A stretch of 64,000 nucleotides of DNA from Paraspadella gotoi (GCA_051294375.1 CM119263.1:22095474-22159473), one strand, 5' to 3'; positions 1 to 13,342 are shown, counted from the first letter of the stretch. The notes: generated from the letters alone by a model not told the origin. Program-made: numbers and translations.

Positions 1-647
1 CCAAAGTCTCCATTATAATCGACGCCATTTTGATTCCTTTTGTTTCTAATTTCGTGCGCACGTGACAAAAAAACTTAATCGACGACCATCTTCTCTTTTT
101 CTTTATCACGCTTTCGGCTTCTCATTACTTCCGGTTCTTTTATCTCACAAGTTTAATTTCCGCCATATTGGATTTCATTTCCTCATTATCTTTTTTTTAA
201 CTTTTTTCCTTTCTTCCATATTTTCGCTGACTCTCTCTCTCTCTTTTTCATTTTTCGGTCATTATTTTAATAAAATTTACCTCATCCTTCCCAAAGTCTA
301 TTGATTTGTCGTTTTTGTTCTTTTTCTCTTTTCTCTTTTTCGTTTTCCTTTCGCATCTTCTGTTGCTCCTTTTTTCTTTTCAGTCCCATCCCTTCTCAAA
401 ACAAAATTTCTTTCAAGGCTTCTTCACTTACTCGTCGTCCGGTACTTTTCGTCCGTACTTTCGTCCGTACCTAGGTCCGTACCATCATCATCCGTTCACT
501 TGTCGAGATTAGTTTTTCACAATCTTCGCCTCTCCTTTCGCTTCACAACTTCCGCTCAAGTACGTTTTCCTTCCTTTCCTTCTCTTTCTTTTTTTCTTTT
601 TTTAAACTTCTTTCTTTTCTCGTTTTTCGATTTAGCCTCTTCGTCGT
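1..647. repeat. Near-identical copy of 9190-9856
   Basis: Base-by-base reading matches 9190-9856 in direct orientation, with scattered one-base insertions and deletions, mostly in homopolymers. No gene is seen: the short frames are translations of T- and CT-rich DNA. It ends at a scaffold gap and resumes at 1039, so it is best read as an alternative haplotype or unpolished copy of the later segment. Confidence 0.85.
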
Positions 648-1038
648 NNNNNNNNNNNNNNNNNNNNNNNNNNNNNNNNNNNNNNNNNNNNNNNNNNNNN
701 NNNNNNNNNNNNNNNNNNNNNNNNNNNNNNNNNNNNNNNNNNNNNNNNNNNNNNNNNNNNNNNNNNNNNNNNNNNNNNNNNNNNNNNNNNNNNNNNNNNN
801 NNNNNNNNNNNNNNNNNNNNNNNNNNNNNNNNNNNNNNNNNNNNNNNNNNNNNNNNNNNNNNNNNNNNNNNNNNNNNNNNNNNNNNNNNNNNNNNNNNNN
901 NNNNNNNNNNNNNNNNNNNNNNNNNNNNNNNNNNNNNNNNNNNNNNNNNNNNNNNNNNNNNNNNNNNNNNNNNNNNNNNNNNNNNNNNNNNNNNNNNNNN
1001 NNNNNNNNNNNNNNNNNNNNNNNNNNNNNNNNNNNNNN
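648..1038. other. Assembly gap (391 N)
   Basis: A run of N. The homologous stretch around 9857-10157 is about 300 bp, so the gap size is roughly but not exactly consistent with the later copy. Confidence 0.99.
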
Positions 1039-1120
1039 TCCCTCTCCCTCCCACTTCCCAATTGCAATAAAACGGAAATTCAATCCTCTTCACAAATCTC
1101 CTCCCATCTCCTGACGCTGT
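1039..1120. repeat. Continuation of the 9.2-10.2 kb copy
   Basis: Matches 10158-10236 and also about 13436-13514. Similarity stops abruptly after the cgctgt at 1115-1120, marking a junction with unrelated sequence. Confidence 0.8.
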
Positions 1121-2982
1121 TCTTAAAAGAGCAGAGATTCAAAGTGCCGTTATGAAATCAGATAGAAAAACACGACGAAAGACCGACGACGCGACCGTCG
1201 ACGACCTGACGCGACTAAATCATAAACGACAACACAGTCGCATACGACAAAAATGACAACAACTAAACTTATACCTCAAAATATAATTTCAAAACCAACA
1301 AAAAAAAATTAGAACGAAACTGATGATGCATGATGAAGACGTCAGCTGTACATACCTGAACACAACACGCAATGAAAACGACGACGAACGTGAGGGACAA
1401 ACTCTACCGTGTTGACAACGACGTAAATAAACGGGAAACAACGGCCTCAACCACGAAAACTGAGACGAAATGTCAAAGATGACGCCGGTTACGCAGAAAA
1501 CTGACAAATCGGCAAAATAAGACGCCGCGAAAACGACCAAAGGCTGACACCAATAAACGAAGGCGAAGTACTGAAAGTCAAAAAAAGGACGCCGACCTGC
1601 GGTGACTGATGATGACGCCGGCGCATGGAGGAGTGGCGCCGTCATTGTAGGACGCGCGCGAACCGGTAACTGTTCGACGCTCGTCTGATGAGTGGAAGCA
1701 GAAAGGGGACGCTCTGTGTCGGAGGTTGGACCCTGCGAGAGAAAGGTGGAGTTTTTCAAAACTAAAATATCTATTTAAATCGGCTCGTTGGAAAGAAAAT
1801 TACTTGTTTATACTGCTTAAACGACTCAATAGGATTGATATTTGATCATTTCATTAGTTAGAAGAATTCCCTGACGTTTATGTTCCTATATAACAAATTG
1901 AAAAATACTTTTACATCATAAAACTGGGCGCTTGCTTTCCAGAATGCTTTTTTGCAGAAATTTCGGCCCCTTATTTGATATTAATTTTAAATCTTTGTGA
2001 AAAAAAATTTGACCAATATATAGTAATTCTTTTATATTCATTAGTTATATAATTTCTTGGGAGCATTGAAAAAAAAATTCTCATTAATATAATTTCAAGG
2101 TTTAGTGAGCCGGTAACAGGCCGCTTGCCAGATCAATGTTCTTTCACATTTTGTTTTTTCTATAAGGTTTACTTAGAAAAAACTATAAAATGGAAATGGC
2201 TGTCTATTATGGCTGTGAAAATGTTTTTGAACATCTCGTGATGCTCAGAAACATACTCCAAAGTCTATATTGTAAGATGACCCTAAATTTCAAAACATTT
2301 CATTTTTGTAGTGAAATATATTTATAACAGGAAGATTCCTATTCAAATTGCCGATAATTGGTTTTTTTGGAAATTCCGAACCAAGGAACATTCATGAGCA
2401 CATACCTAGGAAAGTAAGCAAGTTGGACCTAATGGATTTGGATAAATAAAAAACTGTCACGCCAATTTACACCAGGGTTCAAAATCTGAAGACTGTATTA
2501 ACAAATACTTTAGCCTCAGTATTTGATCCTTTTCATTTCACTCCAATTTAAAATCCGTAAAATAATCCTAAAGTCATGTCCAAAAAATTTCCCGGCTCAA
2601 CTTTTACATATTTAACTTTTTAAGTCATAAACATTCGATTCATTGCCATTGCGCTCAATAGGATGAGTGATAAAAGTTTAAGCGATGAACATTTTTTTGC
2701 TGCTCTATTGGACATGTATATACGAAATTTCAAATCTTATAAAAAATATTTTAGCATAACAGTATAACCTAATAGAGTAGGCTATGGGTTGGATAAATTC
2801 AAGCTACCTAGTGGTCAGAGCTGATAGTTTACACAATGAACCATCCGGGTCGGACGAGCTAAGGTCATCTAGCTTGATTGTAATGCCGGGAGTGAACAAG
2901 GCAGTTGGCCCGACAACATTACACAGTGAAGCAGAAGTAGTTATTCTATTGTTATAGTTTAGTGAACTAGAACCGTTCACAT
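1121..2982. other. Intergenic, no gene seen
   Basis: A CGAC-rich stretch (about 1150-1260) is followed by ordinary AT-rich DNA. The longest open frame, on the minus strand at 1289-1759, has no recognisable domain or splice context and I do not call it. Confidence 0.6.
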
Positions 2983-3191
2983 ATACAAGCAGAGCCCTGA
3001 GCTTCGGAGCAAGGCTTGAACCACCTTGTAAAGGCAGGCGGTTAAGCGCCCCGCTCCCATCTGTTTAACTGCTGGGACGACCACAGACGGCGAAGAATAC
3101 CGGACGACTTTGGGCGTGGGGAGGCGAATGACTTGCCTCCGGCACCAATGGCCACCTGATGAAACGGTTGGTGGATTTTAGCTCCACCATA
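2983..3191 (-). mobile_element. tRNA-derived SINE, diverged copy
   Basis: Read on the minus strand it starts tatggtgg, carries a modified A-box (TGGTGCCGGAGG) and ggaggcaagtcattcg, and ends with aagctcagggctctgctt. These blocks match in the same order the element at 21245-21420, with insertions between them. A second B-box-like string, GGTTCAAGCC, lies near 3030. The shared blocks show a dispersed family; the tRNA origin is inferred from the better-preserved copy. Confidence 0.6.
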
Positions 3192-4114
3192 CAACAAAAT
3201 ATATCAAATTTTTCTATTCTGTTCGGAAGACGAATTAAGAACAAAAATGTTTTATGTACTAGTTAATACATTCTATCTTCCTACATAAATAATCCTTGTT
3301 TGAATCATTCTAAACTATTTTTTTTTTTGTTCCCGATTGGCTCACTCTATTCGGTCGATATTAGATATTATGCCAGGTCCCTTCGTTCCAAAGAGAAAGC
3401 GTACTGGTTTAAAAGCGCCAAGTCATTTTTTAAAAAAATCTCTAACTGCCTGCCTCCTTCAAAACAATATAATAGTTAGATGGTAAATTAATCAACTTTC
3501 AACTTGTAAATTCACCCTTTATCCTAATGTTGTGAAATTCGAACTCACTCCAGTTTCTCGTATCGAGTTTCAAGTAATCGAGTTTAAACCAATATCCATA
3601 CTCGTCATCATAAAAGCGTCGAAGCAGCTGCCTCTTTTTTTTTTCAGTTCGCCTTCGCCATCGAACTGCATTTATTCAGTTATCGCATTTCTCGCTGCGT
3701 ATCGATCAAGAGAGTGTGCTAGTGCCAGATTGACATTGTCCGCCATGTCAAAACTATACGCTATCGTCATTGAATATTATGTAAATTTCAATATAAAAAA
3801 ATAATACATAATGATGTATAACACACAATATTTCAATCAGGTTTGATTTGAAGTAAGTGAAAGTTTCACGCACTCCGCGCCAAATGTTACGAAAGGAAAA
3901 TTCAGTAGAATTGGAAAGCTCTTTCAACTTTTAACCATCGATTTCTCGCAGAAAAGACAAACCGACCCTTCACTTTCCGGCGCTCCTCGCTCCAGTCGAC
4001 GTCCTCCGGCGAGGTTTTCCGGCGCTCGAGTTCCGGCCCACATTTATTCCCCCTGTCTACGTCCGAAAGGTCTTTTTTCAAACGGAAGATCGGACCACAT
4101 CCTCCATTTTTAGT
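3192..4114. other. Intergenic, no gene seen
   Basis: AT-rich DNA. The plus frame at 3532-3804 has no recognisable features. Confidence 0.6.
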
Positions 4115-4204
4115 GCGGCGCCGCCAAATACTGCGCGGAGCAAGCTCGTATAAGTTACTTTTCCGGTAGGTCTGTCGGTGGGTCCGTCGGTCTGCTCCCA
4201 CTTA
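4115..4204 (-). repeat. Interspersed repeat, 3' portion, copy 1
   Basis: On the minus strand it reads taagtgggagcagaccgacg, then further GAC-rich units, then ttgctccgcgcag and ggcggcgccgc. This matches the tail of the copy at 17201-17390 (taagtgggacag, GAC-rich tract, ttgctccgcgag, cgcggcgcaatt). Family unclassified. Confidence 0.55.
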
Positions 4205-6025
4205 CGTTAAGAATGCTCTGATCAACTTGCATATAATTTGTGTGCTCACGGTTTGTTATTGAAGCGAGAAAAAAACACTCAAAATCTAAGGCCAACTGCT
4301 ACGCGCCGGCTTCAGGAGTAACAGTTCCTAAAACTTATAAAGGAATTAAAAGATACACTATTCATGGTTTTCATATCATCGTCCATGTCATAGATCAATG
4401 AGAAATATATGTTATAAAGGCCAGTCACTGCGGCGAAACACAGTTTGGAATTACCGTTTCTTTTTTATTTAGTAAAGTTTGAGCCACTCGCCCCGATTTT
4501 ATGTCTGGTTCTGTCACTTTATCGTAAGTTCCATTTGCTGTTTTCTGGAAAGGCTATCCTCGGAATTGAAATCGCTTTTTTGTTTGTAACTAGAATTACA
4601 GAGTTTCATCCCAGATAGTCTTCTATCGCGCTCTTATTGGCCTGCCGTGACCGTTGATGGCCTGGCTGTGTTGCATCTTCGGTGGAGTTTCGCCATTGCG
4701 AGGGCAGTCCAAGTGTGGGAGTCGGCAGGGCACGTTGTGTGAACTTCTAAAGTGGGATCACTTGTCATGTGTTTGTGTGTCTGATGTTGTTGACTGAGTC
4801 ATGTTCAAGTCATAATTTGAATAGACTGTCTGTCATTTTTAACTCTTCCTTTATCACCACATTCATTCTAAAAGTTTCCAATCTTTCCCCCCCATTTTTT
4901 AACACTGCCCTTTTCCATGCCATTTTAGCAACCCACCCCCAATCTAACCATACCCCAATTAACCATCCGTCACCTCATCCCATTTCTTAACCTTCCCCTA
5001 AATAAACCATCCCCTCCCTCCAGACCTCTCCCCCTTCACTCCTACCTTTTCCCCCCCTCACACCCCCTATTCTCAACCCTATCCCACTCCGTAGCCCTTC
5101 TCCCGCTCGCCCCCACAAACCTGCATGGCCTGGCCGATTCCTAGCGCCGTCGGTGGTGGAAGGGATTTGAATCGGCGCCAGGTTCCGCCCCAGCAACGGA
5201 CTGGTTGCACGATCGCCTCGACGCCTCGACGCCGTTCGACGTCGCCGTCGGTCGTCGTCTCGCCGCTCGTCGTCGCCGTCCGCCAGGTCCGTTCGTCGTT
5301 CGTCGTCTTCCGCGTTCCCTCGTTTCTCCTCTCGAGAGAGCGATCTTCATCTCTTCTACGTTCCTTTGGGGTTAAAGTTCGTCGGTTTTTTTTATTTTTT
5401 ATATTTTTACTATTATTTTTTCGATAGTACTATGTGTTTATACTATATATATATTGCTTTGAGCAACCACTTTTTGTTTGTTTTTGTTACGTCACGGCGG
5501 CAATGGTTTCAGGCGGGAGGGTCAACTGTACTATCCCGATTTTGTTTTTTTATTTCGAATCGTTTATCTTGGAGCCACATTGATGGCGCTAGAAGGGAGG
5601 ATCGTTGTCGAACCCAAAAAAGAAAAGAGCAACACGGCGCGCGTTTATTTAAGGATTAGCCAGTTCATAGATGTATTTTTATCGAAAACAGATGAGGCTC
5701 CGAAGGAAATAACAGAAGCCGATAACCTGTCGGGGAGAAAAGAAAAAACAAATGAAAAGTTAAAGGACATGAATAGAGCTTTATAGGAAACAACAATAGG
5801 GAATAACAACCAAGATTGAAAGAAATGATTGCAAGAGAGATCGGGGTCCCATGGCCAATTGTTGCCGCAGCAGTACTTTCTGTTCACGTGTATTTCCATA
5901 TGATCACATAAATACAGTCACAGTGGAATGTATACTCTATATGTCATATATTTATATTATATATATATATTATATTTATGACACCACTGACAATAGGAAT
6001 TCCTCGTCGTTTATTCTTTTTAGTT
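4205..6025. other. Intergenic, no gene seen
   Basis: A C-rich strand-asymmetric tract lies at about 4880-5110, followed by a GC-rich block rich in CGTCG motifs at 5125-5350. The frames over it (for example 5125-5427) read through simple sequence. A promoter or CpG-rich element is possible but not demonstrable. Confidence 0.5.
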
Positions 6026-6184
6026 TTAGGATTTCCTGAAGGCGGAGCTAGTAGTCCCTTAGATTTGAGCTTTTTTTCTGTCTAAAGCAAATGAGCCAAC
6101 CAAGTATAGCTGTTATGAAGATCCGAACCGACACCGACGAAAAGAGAGTTTCTCCGAGACGTGACTCGCGGCGCAACTAAAAAT
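6026..6184 (+). repeat. Interspersed repeat, copy 2
   Basis: Contains aggatttcctgaaggcgg, agtcccttagatttgag, an accaagt block, a GAC-rich stretch and actcgcggcgcaactaaaaa. The same blocks in the same order make up 17201-17390. It lacks most of the GACC units of that copy. Confidence 0.6.
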
Positions 6185-9100
6185 AGGAAGAGATAAATTA
6201 GACGATCGATTTGTATTTCGGAGCGAAGGAAGGAGAGAAAGAAAAATTATGACGAGGAAGGACAAGCAAGAGGAGCGAAAAGGAGAAAATTCGAGAAGAA
6301 AATAGGGATAAGGAGAAGGGAAGGGAGTACTCTAAATGAAAGGCAAAGAAAGAAAACAGCAAAAAGGAGAGCGATTAAAAGAATAAACAAAGTGAAAGAG
6401 AGAATGTTAATTGATTACAAGGGATCATAAATCGAAGACAAGAAAAGCTCGGGGTAGTGCGATAATTGTGGATTGGGGTGAAGCATTGTTTGAGCAAAGT
6501 GAGAAAAAAAAAGTAAGAAAAAAAAAATAAGCAGAACAGAGAAAGAGAGAGAGCGCAAGTGACAAATGCTCGACACGATGAGGCGAAATAAAGAGAGAGA
6601 TTCTTCGGCAGAAAAAGAGAAAAATCGGAGATAAATCGAGCTTAATCGTTCTTTCTTCCCATCTTTTTGTTTTCTTTTCTTTTCCTCTTTGTTTTACAGA
6701 TCTTTTTCTTTTCTTTTTTTCCTTTTTTCAATTTTTTTTTTCTCTTACCCTTTATTATTAAATGTTTATTATTTTCCATACTTGCGGGGTATTCGCGGTC
6801 GAATGTAGGTAAACATATCGCGTAGGATTTCGAAAAGTTTCGTGGGAAAAATTCGAGGAAATGACGATAAAATCAATTTTTTATATCGAATTTTCGGGTG
6901 ACGTCGTAAAACATAATAATGATGCGCTTCGACGTTGAGCCGTTTAGTGAGCGTAGTTGTATTCGGCAAATCGCTCTTCTCTTCCGATTGCCACCCTGCT
7001 ATGACAGATTTCATGTGCGATTTCGACCACTTTAAAAAGTCTCCCTTTTGTCGAAAAGAAAAAAAAAACAAATATAAAAATAAATAACAAAAATAACAAT
7101 TAAATCCTTATCCTAAGCTTTTATTTCTCAGTTATTTTTGTTATTATATGTTCATGTTTGATTTCTACTTTTACGTTATTTTTTCTGACTCATTGTTGCA
7201 GTTTTAATTTGTTATGATATTTTTTTGCGTGTGCAGATTTATCTCAACAACATTTATTAGCTATTTATTTTATTATATTCATTCATATTATTTAGTATCT
7301 CAATCCCTTATCCTTGTTCTTTCGTTGCGTTGTTAAAAGATTTTAAGATATAGTTTAGCTTTGTCATAAACAAGGATTTTTTATTAAAGCAGCGTAACTA
7401 CATGTTTCGGTTCCTGTTTTGCGAGCCTTCATCAGCGCATTTCTTTAATATAGTGTCAATAAAAATTATATTGACGTGGTATTCGTTGCTACCTCTTGGA
7501 ACAAGTTTGAAAAATGTTCACCCATCAAAAGTAAAATCATTCCCCTTCGCTTCCCCGTCTCTCTCTCCCTTTTTTTTTCGAGAAAGACTTTTTCGATGTA
7601 AAAATAACCGTATAAATCCTCGCAGTAAAAGTGTATGAGGGGCATAAATCAATCGGCGACGGAAAACGAGACTAAAAGCGCGGGAAAAAAGTTTGTCGTT
7701 GTTGGTTTGAAGTTTTTCCCTTGAGCGAGAAAAAGCGGTTGGAGGTAAAAATAAAAGAAAGTCACCGGGATTTAATTATTAATTTCCGTTCTTCTTTTTA
7801 GCGATTCGCGACATGAAATTGGAACAACAGAAAATAAAAAATAATAATCATTCAAAAAAGAAGCTACTTAGCCATAACTTTGGACAAGCGAGCTGGGTTA
7901 AGGTTTCCATACCCCTAACAGGATTTTCAAAACTGTTTCTTTTCAGTAGTGTTTTTCCTGCTCTACGATGAACTTTTTCCATCGTTAATCATTAGATGCC
8001 GCGTGTGTGACATCAACCTCCCTTATTGACATGCTTACTGTGAAATACCTATGCCTCCTAAGTAATTTATAACGTTGTCTTAATCATTAAGGTTGCCTAA
8101 AATTTCTTCATGATTGAGAGTTTGACCGGTCTGTTTTTATGTCCCATTTTATTTTACCCGTATTTTATTTGACCGTCGTTATTTGGGAGAGATATGAGAC
8201 TATTTTTTTAGTTCTTATTTAGACATCAGCCAGAACGATCACTCTGTCCCTTATACAGTTTACGGGACAACTTATGAGATTTTTACTGAAACATAAAGCC
8301 TTCGCATTTGATCACGACTCTTCCTTATAATTGGCCTCGTGATTCAGCGAATATTCAGCTAGTTTTCCATAAAGCTCCCTCGTCAAAATCTAACACGCGG
8401 AACGAGCGACGTCTCGACTCTCGGGCGTTGAAGCATCAAAATACTTCACACTTTACCTTTCACTCATTTCGTCGCTAGGAAACCAGCGTTCTGATTTTTT
8501 TTATATTTGGGAAAACTCTCTCACGCTTTCACTTCCTTTTCTCTTTTATGATAATTTCATGAGACTTTCACCTCGATGATAATTCAGTCACGTCTGTATC
8601 TCTTGTACGTTTTTTTTTTTTTTTTTTTTTGATCTCGACAACCATTTCAATCCATTATGGATTCTATTACCCTTAATTATATAATTTTCTTTCGCTACTC
8701 ATTTTCAACCGACGAGTTCCTCCTTCCACTTTCCTCTCCATCCCTTCTTTCTCCCCTCTCCTTTCATACCTCCACCCTCTCTTTTCTCCCTCTCTCTTCC
8801 CCTTCTCCTTCTTTTCTCTTCTCTATCGAGATTCCGCTCATGCATCTCGATTTCGGGAAGAGGCTCCACTTGAAGAAAAGAATCTCCCGTTTAGAAAGTG
8901 AAGGTCTTTATCGGGAGAGAGGAGGAGAGAGAGGTAGAAGGCAGATGAGGAGCAGAGAGGAGAGAAGCGAGAGAGAGAGAGAGAGAGAGAGAAGAGAGAG
9001 AGGAGGAACACAAAAGAGAGAGGGGGGTTATCCTAGAATATAGGGGCTTTGGATTCGAAGAGAAGCGTAATTCACTGAAATCCAATTAATGGAATAAAAT

Positions 9101-9189
9101 CTTCCCTATTTTCCCAACCACAGTCATCCAAAGCCTTAACGCCCTTGGTTCCTTACCGGCCGCATTGCAGCGCGCCACCGGTCTCCCTT
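6185..9189. other. Intergenic, no gene seen
   Basis: Strong strand asymmetry: 6185-6640 is almost all purine on the + strand and 6645-6760 is pyrimidine. A poly(T) run lies at about 8610-8632. A pyrimidine tract at 8715-8830 is followed by a (GA)n tract at 8880-9025, which could pair with it. Frames there are low-complexity. Confidence 0.55.
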
Positions 9190-10332
9190 CCAAAGTCTCC
9201 ATTATAATCGACAGCCCATTTGATTCCTTTGTTATTTCTAAATTTCGTTGCGACTGTGACAAAAAAAACTTAATCGACGACCATCTTCTCTTTTTCTTTA
9301 TCACCGCTTTCGCTTCTCATTTACTTCGGTTCTTTTATCTCACAAGTTTAATTTCCGCCATATTGGATTCATTTCCTCATTATCTTTTTTTTTACTTTTT
9401 TCTCTTTCTTCCATATTTTCGCATGACTCTCTCGTCTCTCTTTTTCATTTTTCGGTCATTATTTTAATAAAATTTACCTCATTCCTTCCCAAGTCTATGA
9501 TTTGGTCGTTTTTGTTCTTTTTCTCTTTTCTCTTTTCGTTTTCCTTTCGCATCTTCTGGTTGCTCCTTGTTTTCTTTTCAGTCCCATCCCTTCTTCAAAA
9601 CTAAAATTTCTTTTCAAGCGCTTCTTCACTACTCGTCGTCCGTCTTTTCGTCCGTACTTTTCGTCCGTACCTAGGTCCCGTACCATCATCATCCGTTCAA
9701 CAGTTGTCGAGATTAGTTTTTCACAATTCTTCGCTCTCTCCTTTCGCCTTCACAACTTCCGCTCAAGTCGTTCTTCCTTCCTTTCCTCTCTCTTCTTTTT
9801 GTTTTCTTTTTAAACTTCTTTCTTTTCTCGTTTTTCGATTTAGCCTCTTTCGTCGTTACCGCCCTCTCTTCGCCCACCCACGTCCATCGCGGCTTCCAGA
9901 TTCGTATCTGCTTTTTATTGTCGGTGTTCCTTTTTTTACGGCCATCGAATATCTCGCTACTCACTCTCACTCTCACTTAAAAAGAATCGAAAACTTTCCC
10001 TGCTCGATTTTTTCTTCTTCTTTTTCTTTTTCTTTTTACTTTCTTCCTCCAGGGCATCCTCTCGTAAGATTATCAATCTCTCTTCCCTTTGTTCCTCCCG
10101 CCCAAACTACATTTTCTAACTTCTCTCCTAATTCTATTCCCTATCAGTTTTCCTCCCTCCCTCTCCCTCCCACTTCCCAAGCAATACACGGAAATTCAAT
10201 CCTCTTCACAAATCTCCTCCCATCTCCTGACGCTGTACTTCCCACAACCCACATCCCCCTCTTCATTCTCACCCCCCTCAATTGCCTTTCCACCCCTCAC
10301 CGCCATAAATCCGAATTGCCATCCCTCCTCCA

Positions 10333-10417
<85 letters not shown>
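9190..10417. repeat. Duplicated non-coding segment
   Basis: 9190-9856 and 10158-10236 match 1-647 and 1039-1120. The part from 10061 onward also matches 13343 onward. The open frames (for example 9704-10375) are T- and CT-rich and are interrupted in the other copies. The end is a (CT)n array from about 10331 running into the gap. Confidence 0.8.
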
Positions 10418-10442
10418 NNNNNNNNNNNNNNNNNNNNNNNNN
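10418..10442. other. Assembly gap (25 N) inside a (CT)n array
   Basis: Exactly 25 N, the same size as the gaps at 15248, 29097, 39393 and 60211. A fixed length suggests a placeholder, not a measured distance. Confidence 0.99.
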
Positions 10443-12050
10443 CTCTCTCTCACCAATCGCTCTGGTTTCGGAATCCAATCAGGAAACCAAAGTTATGTCG
10501 ACATTTCGTCTTCTCACTCGAGAATCTTCGCCGCCCGATTTCCTCAGCCCGAGTTTTGCGTCGGTCTCGATTTCCGGTATAGAATATTAGGCCGGATCTT
10601 TGGCCGGATCTTTGGCCTGATCTCGACCACTCCGCTACGGGATTACTGCTGAGATTCCATCAGATTTTCTCGGAATCTGGGACTTGAGTTTTACGTCGTG
10701 AGAGCCTGAGGACCTGAGAGACTGGACTGCCACTCGGAGTAGTCTTTGCTTTTTGAAATTTTCTGTGTATTTTACAAAAAAGATACATTTGTAAAAAAGA
10801 GTGATATTAATTTGTGAGTTCTGGGTTCCTAATTGGGAAATTCCGTTCTACTACTCCTGTTCTCTACCATATTTAATTAAATTTGTTAATTTTTGTTTAC
10901 TTTTGGGCTCAGACAAACCCATTCTTAAATACATTTGTTCGATTTCAGGTTAGTCTTGTACGTATGTTTTTTTATCCGTCGGTAACTTCTGTCGGTATCT
11001 TTTGTCGGTTTTTGGTCAGTAACGGCTTCGGGCAATTGGAAAGTGAATCGAGTGTAAGAAGAAGGCTTTGGGCCGGATGTGGTTCCGATTGGCTGAAGAT
11101 AAGAACGTTTGGTCACGTGACGTCTGTTTTCTGTTTACATTGACCGCGTTTTGCTGAGGACCCGAAAGGATGAAACCGGTATGAAGATCCTACAATTTCC
11201 TACAATTTCCTACAATTTTTAAATTGGCAAAAATTAATAAACACTAATGACAAAAACACGTACATGACAGACCAAAAAATGAATAAAAGTACCCTCGTGA
11301 GTGATTATTGCTGAGTGTTGAAGCAATCTTAAAATATAAACGACCTCCACGACTTCCAAACAATATTGAAAGAATATTAAATTCTTGAACTCATATTCCC
11401 TTTTATGTAGCTTATTTTATAAACTGCGCTAAGCTCAATTTAATATCGCCAGTTGTTTCCCCCTAAAAAACCAGAGTTTTCAATTGAACTGTCAACTGAG
11501 TCTGAACTCGTTAAAACCGTCAAATCCAAACTTCGCTTTTCTCTTTTTCTTCGCAAGAATCGATTCCATAATTAAAACTCTGCCCTTCATTTTTACCCTC
11601 GGGTCATTAGCGGGCGAGGGGCGGAAATTAAAGTGCCGGAAAGAAAAGGCGCCTGAAATTAAAGCGCCGGAAAAGAAAAGTGCCGGGAGATAAAAAAAAG
11701 ACGGAAAAGAGAAGTAGCAAATGCCAGAACGAGAAATGCCGTTGGCTAAAAAAAAATATATATGACTGAAGGTATAGTGTGTGTATAAAATATTAGCATT
11801 AAAAAAAAAGAATTTCAAAATTCAAAAGATATACAGTATCGGAAACCTAGAATGTTGTAAGAATGTACATGGGATAACTTTTCCATTTATAGGAATGGCT
11901 TTAGGATTTTATAGGAAGTTGCCTGGATGTCTGGCTATTGCCCATTTTAGCAATTTTTCCAAAAAATAATCTTAAACCACTAAAAAATTGGGTCAAAATT
12001 TTTTTTTAAAAACTTGCATAGCTCTATTATACTTTAATATTTTTTTCTTA
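10443..12050. repeat. Direct duplicate of 13655-15247
   Basis: Together with 10061-10417 this matches 13343-15247 nearly base for base, with small indels. No gene is seen. Within it, 11590-11720 has repeated units of the type aaattaaagcgccgg / aaaagtgccggg. The match ends at ttttttctta (12041-12050), which in the other copy abuts the 25-N gap at 15248. Confidence 0.85.
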
Positions 12051-12088
12051 GCGAAATTCCTTTCTTTTCGTTGTGTTTGGATTAGTAG

Positions 12089-13125
12089 AAATGAAAGTTT
12101 GAGTTTATTTGCAACAACGATTTTATTAGTACATAAGGAACGTACATGTTGGCTGTTATGTTACAAGCCTTCTTTCAGCGTCATAGAAGAAAAAATTGTC
12201 TTTGTGTGAACTTTTTACAAAGTATTTGTGCAAAGGAAAAGGTAGAGCAGAGAGAGAGGAGAGGAGAGATGAGAGAGAAGAGAGAGGACAGAGACAGGGC
12301 AAAGTTTCCAAACACAGAGTTAGAAAAGATAGTGGTCAGATGTGAGGACAGGTCAAGGTGAAGACAGATTGATTAGACTGTGAAAAGAATTAAATTGGTG
12401 AAAATTTATAGAGATGAGGGGAGAGAGACAAGAAGAGAGAGAAGAGAGAGAAAGGACACATTAGTAACATACATTGTGCAATGTACAAACAAAGATAAAT
12501 GATTTAAACTAACAGTGAAATAAATATTGTTAACATTAAAGCTGACTAATAAATTAATTGAGTATAAAACAGTGAAATTGAAAGTGTGAAACGGAAAGAG
12601 AGAATAATAATGTTTAGAGCGTTATTAATCGTCGGAAAGTGGAATTTAGAGAATTAAGAAAGAGCTCTTTTCTAATTCTTTCTGTTGTACTTGCACAATG
12701 TATTGTGTCAATGTTCCTTTTTCTCTCTCTCTCTCTCTCTCTCTGGTGCCTGCTCCCTCTCTTCTACGTAAATTTTTCACCATTGTAATTTCTTTTCACA
12801 GTCTAACTCAATCTGTCTTGCACCTTACCTGTCCTCACATCTGACCACTATTAGCTTTTCTCAACTCTAGTGGTTAGGAGCAACTTTGCCCTGTCCTGCT
12901 CGTCGTGGCTCTCTCGTGACTCTCTCTCTCTGCTGCTCTCTCTGCTCTTTCTTCGCCTACTTTTTTCGTTTGCAAGAATAATTTGTAAAACGTTCACAAA
13001 ACAATTTTTCTCTATGGACGACGCGAAGACAGGCTTGTAACTAAAGCCGAAACAAATGTACGTCCTTATGCTAGCCTAAAGAGAATCGTTGTTGAAATAA
13101 GACTCAAACTCTATTTCTACTAATT
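12089..13125. repeat. Large imperfect palindrome (~1 kb)
   Basis: The left arm, about 12089-12500, is the reverse complement of about 12675-13125, with a spacer near 12500-12675. Blocks such as gtggtcagatgtgaggacag (left) and ctgtcctcacatctgaccac (right) pair exactly; other parts differ by substitutions and indels. No coding capacity is seen. It could be a foldback element or a folded long read, since it sits exactly between duplicated segments. Confidence 0.7.
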
Positions 13126-13130
13126 TTTTT

Positions 13131-13336
13131 CTTAAAATTTTGCTAACTTGTACTCAAGAGGGTGTGTTAACTTCTGTAGAAATATTGTTACTATCAAAAA
13201 GTTTTTTCCATATTTATCAGTGCTGATATTTTAGATGGGTCATTTTTTCAATGATGCATAACTTCCTTATTTGTGAATATTATGATTTTAAATTTTAGTA
13301 AAAGGTGGGCCTTGGGTAGTCCTGCAATACATATAA
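13131..13336. repeat. Direct duplicate of 16163-16371
   Basis: Shared blocks include cttaaaattttgctaac, acttgtactcaagag, and gggccttgggtagtcctgca, in the same order and spacing. Non-coding. Confidence 0.8.
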
Positions 13337-13342
13337 ATATCT

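Noticed and set aside
1289-1759. 156-codon minus-strand frame
   Set aside because: No recognisable domain, no conserved splice context, and composition is that of CGAC-rich DNA; I could not separate it from chance.
5141-5200. Possible second tRNA-like B-box on the minus strand (gattcaaatcc)
   Set aside because: One mismatch to consensus, no A-box at tRNA spacing and no acceptor stem found.
9704-10375. 223-codon plus frame, the longest uninterrupted non-N frame
   Set aside because: Ser/Pro/Leu/Phe from a pyrimidine-rich strand, starts in low-complexity sequence and is not open in the duplicate copies.
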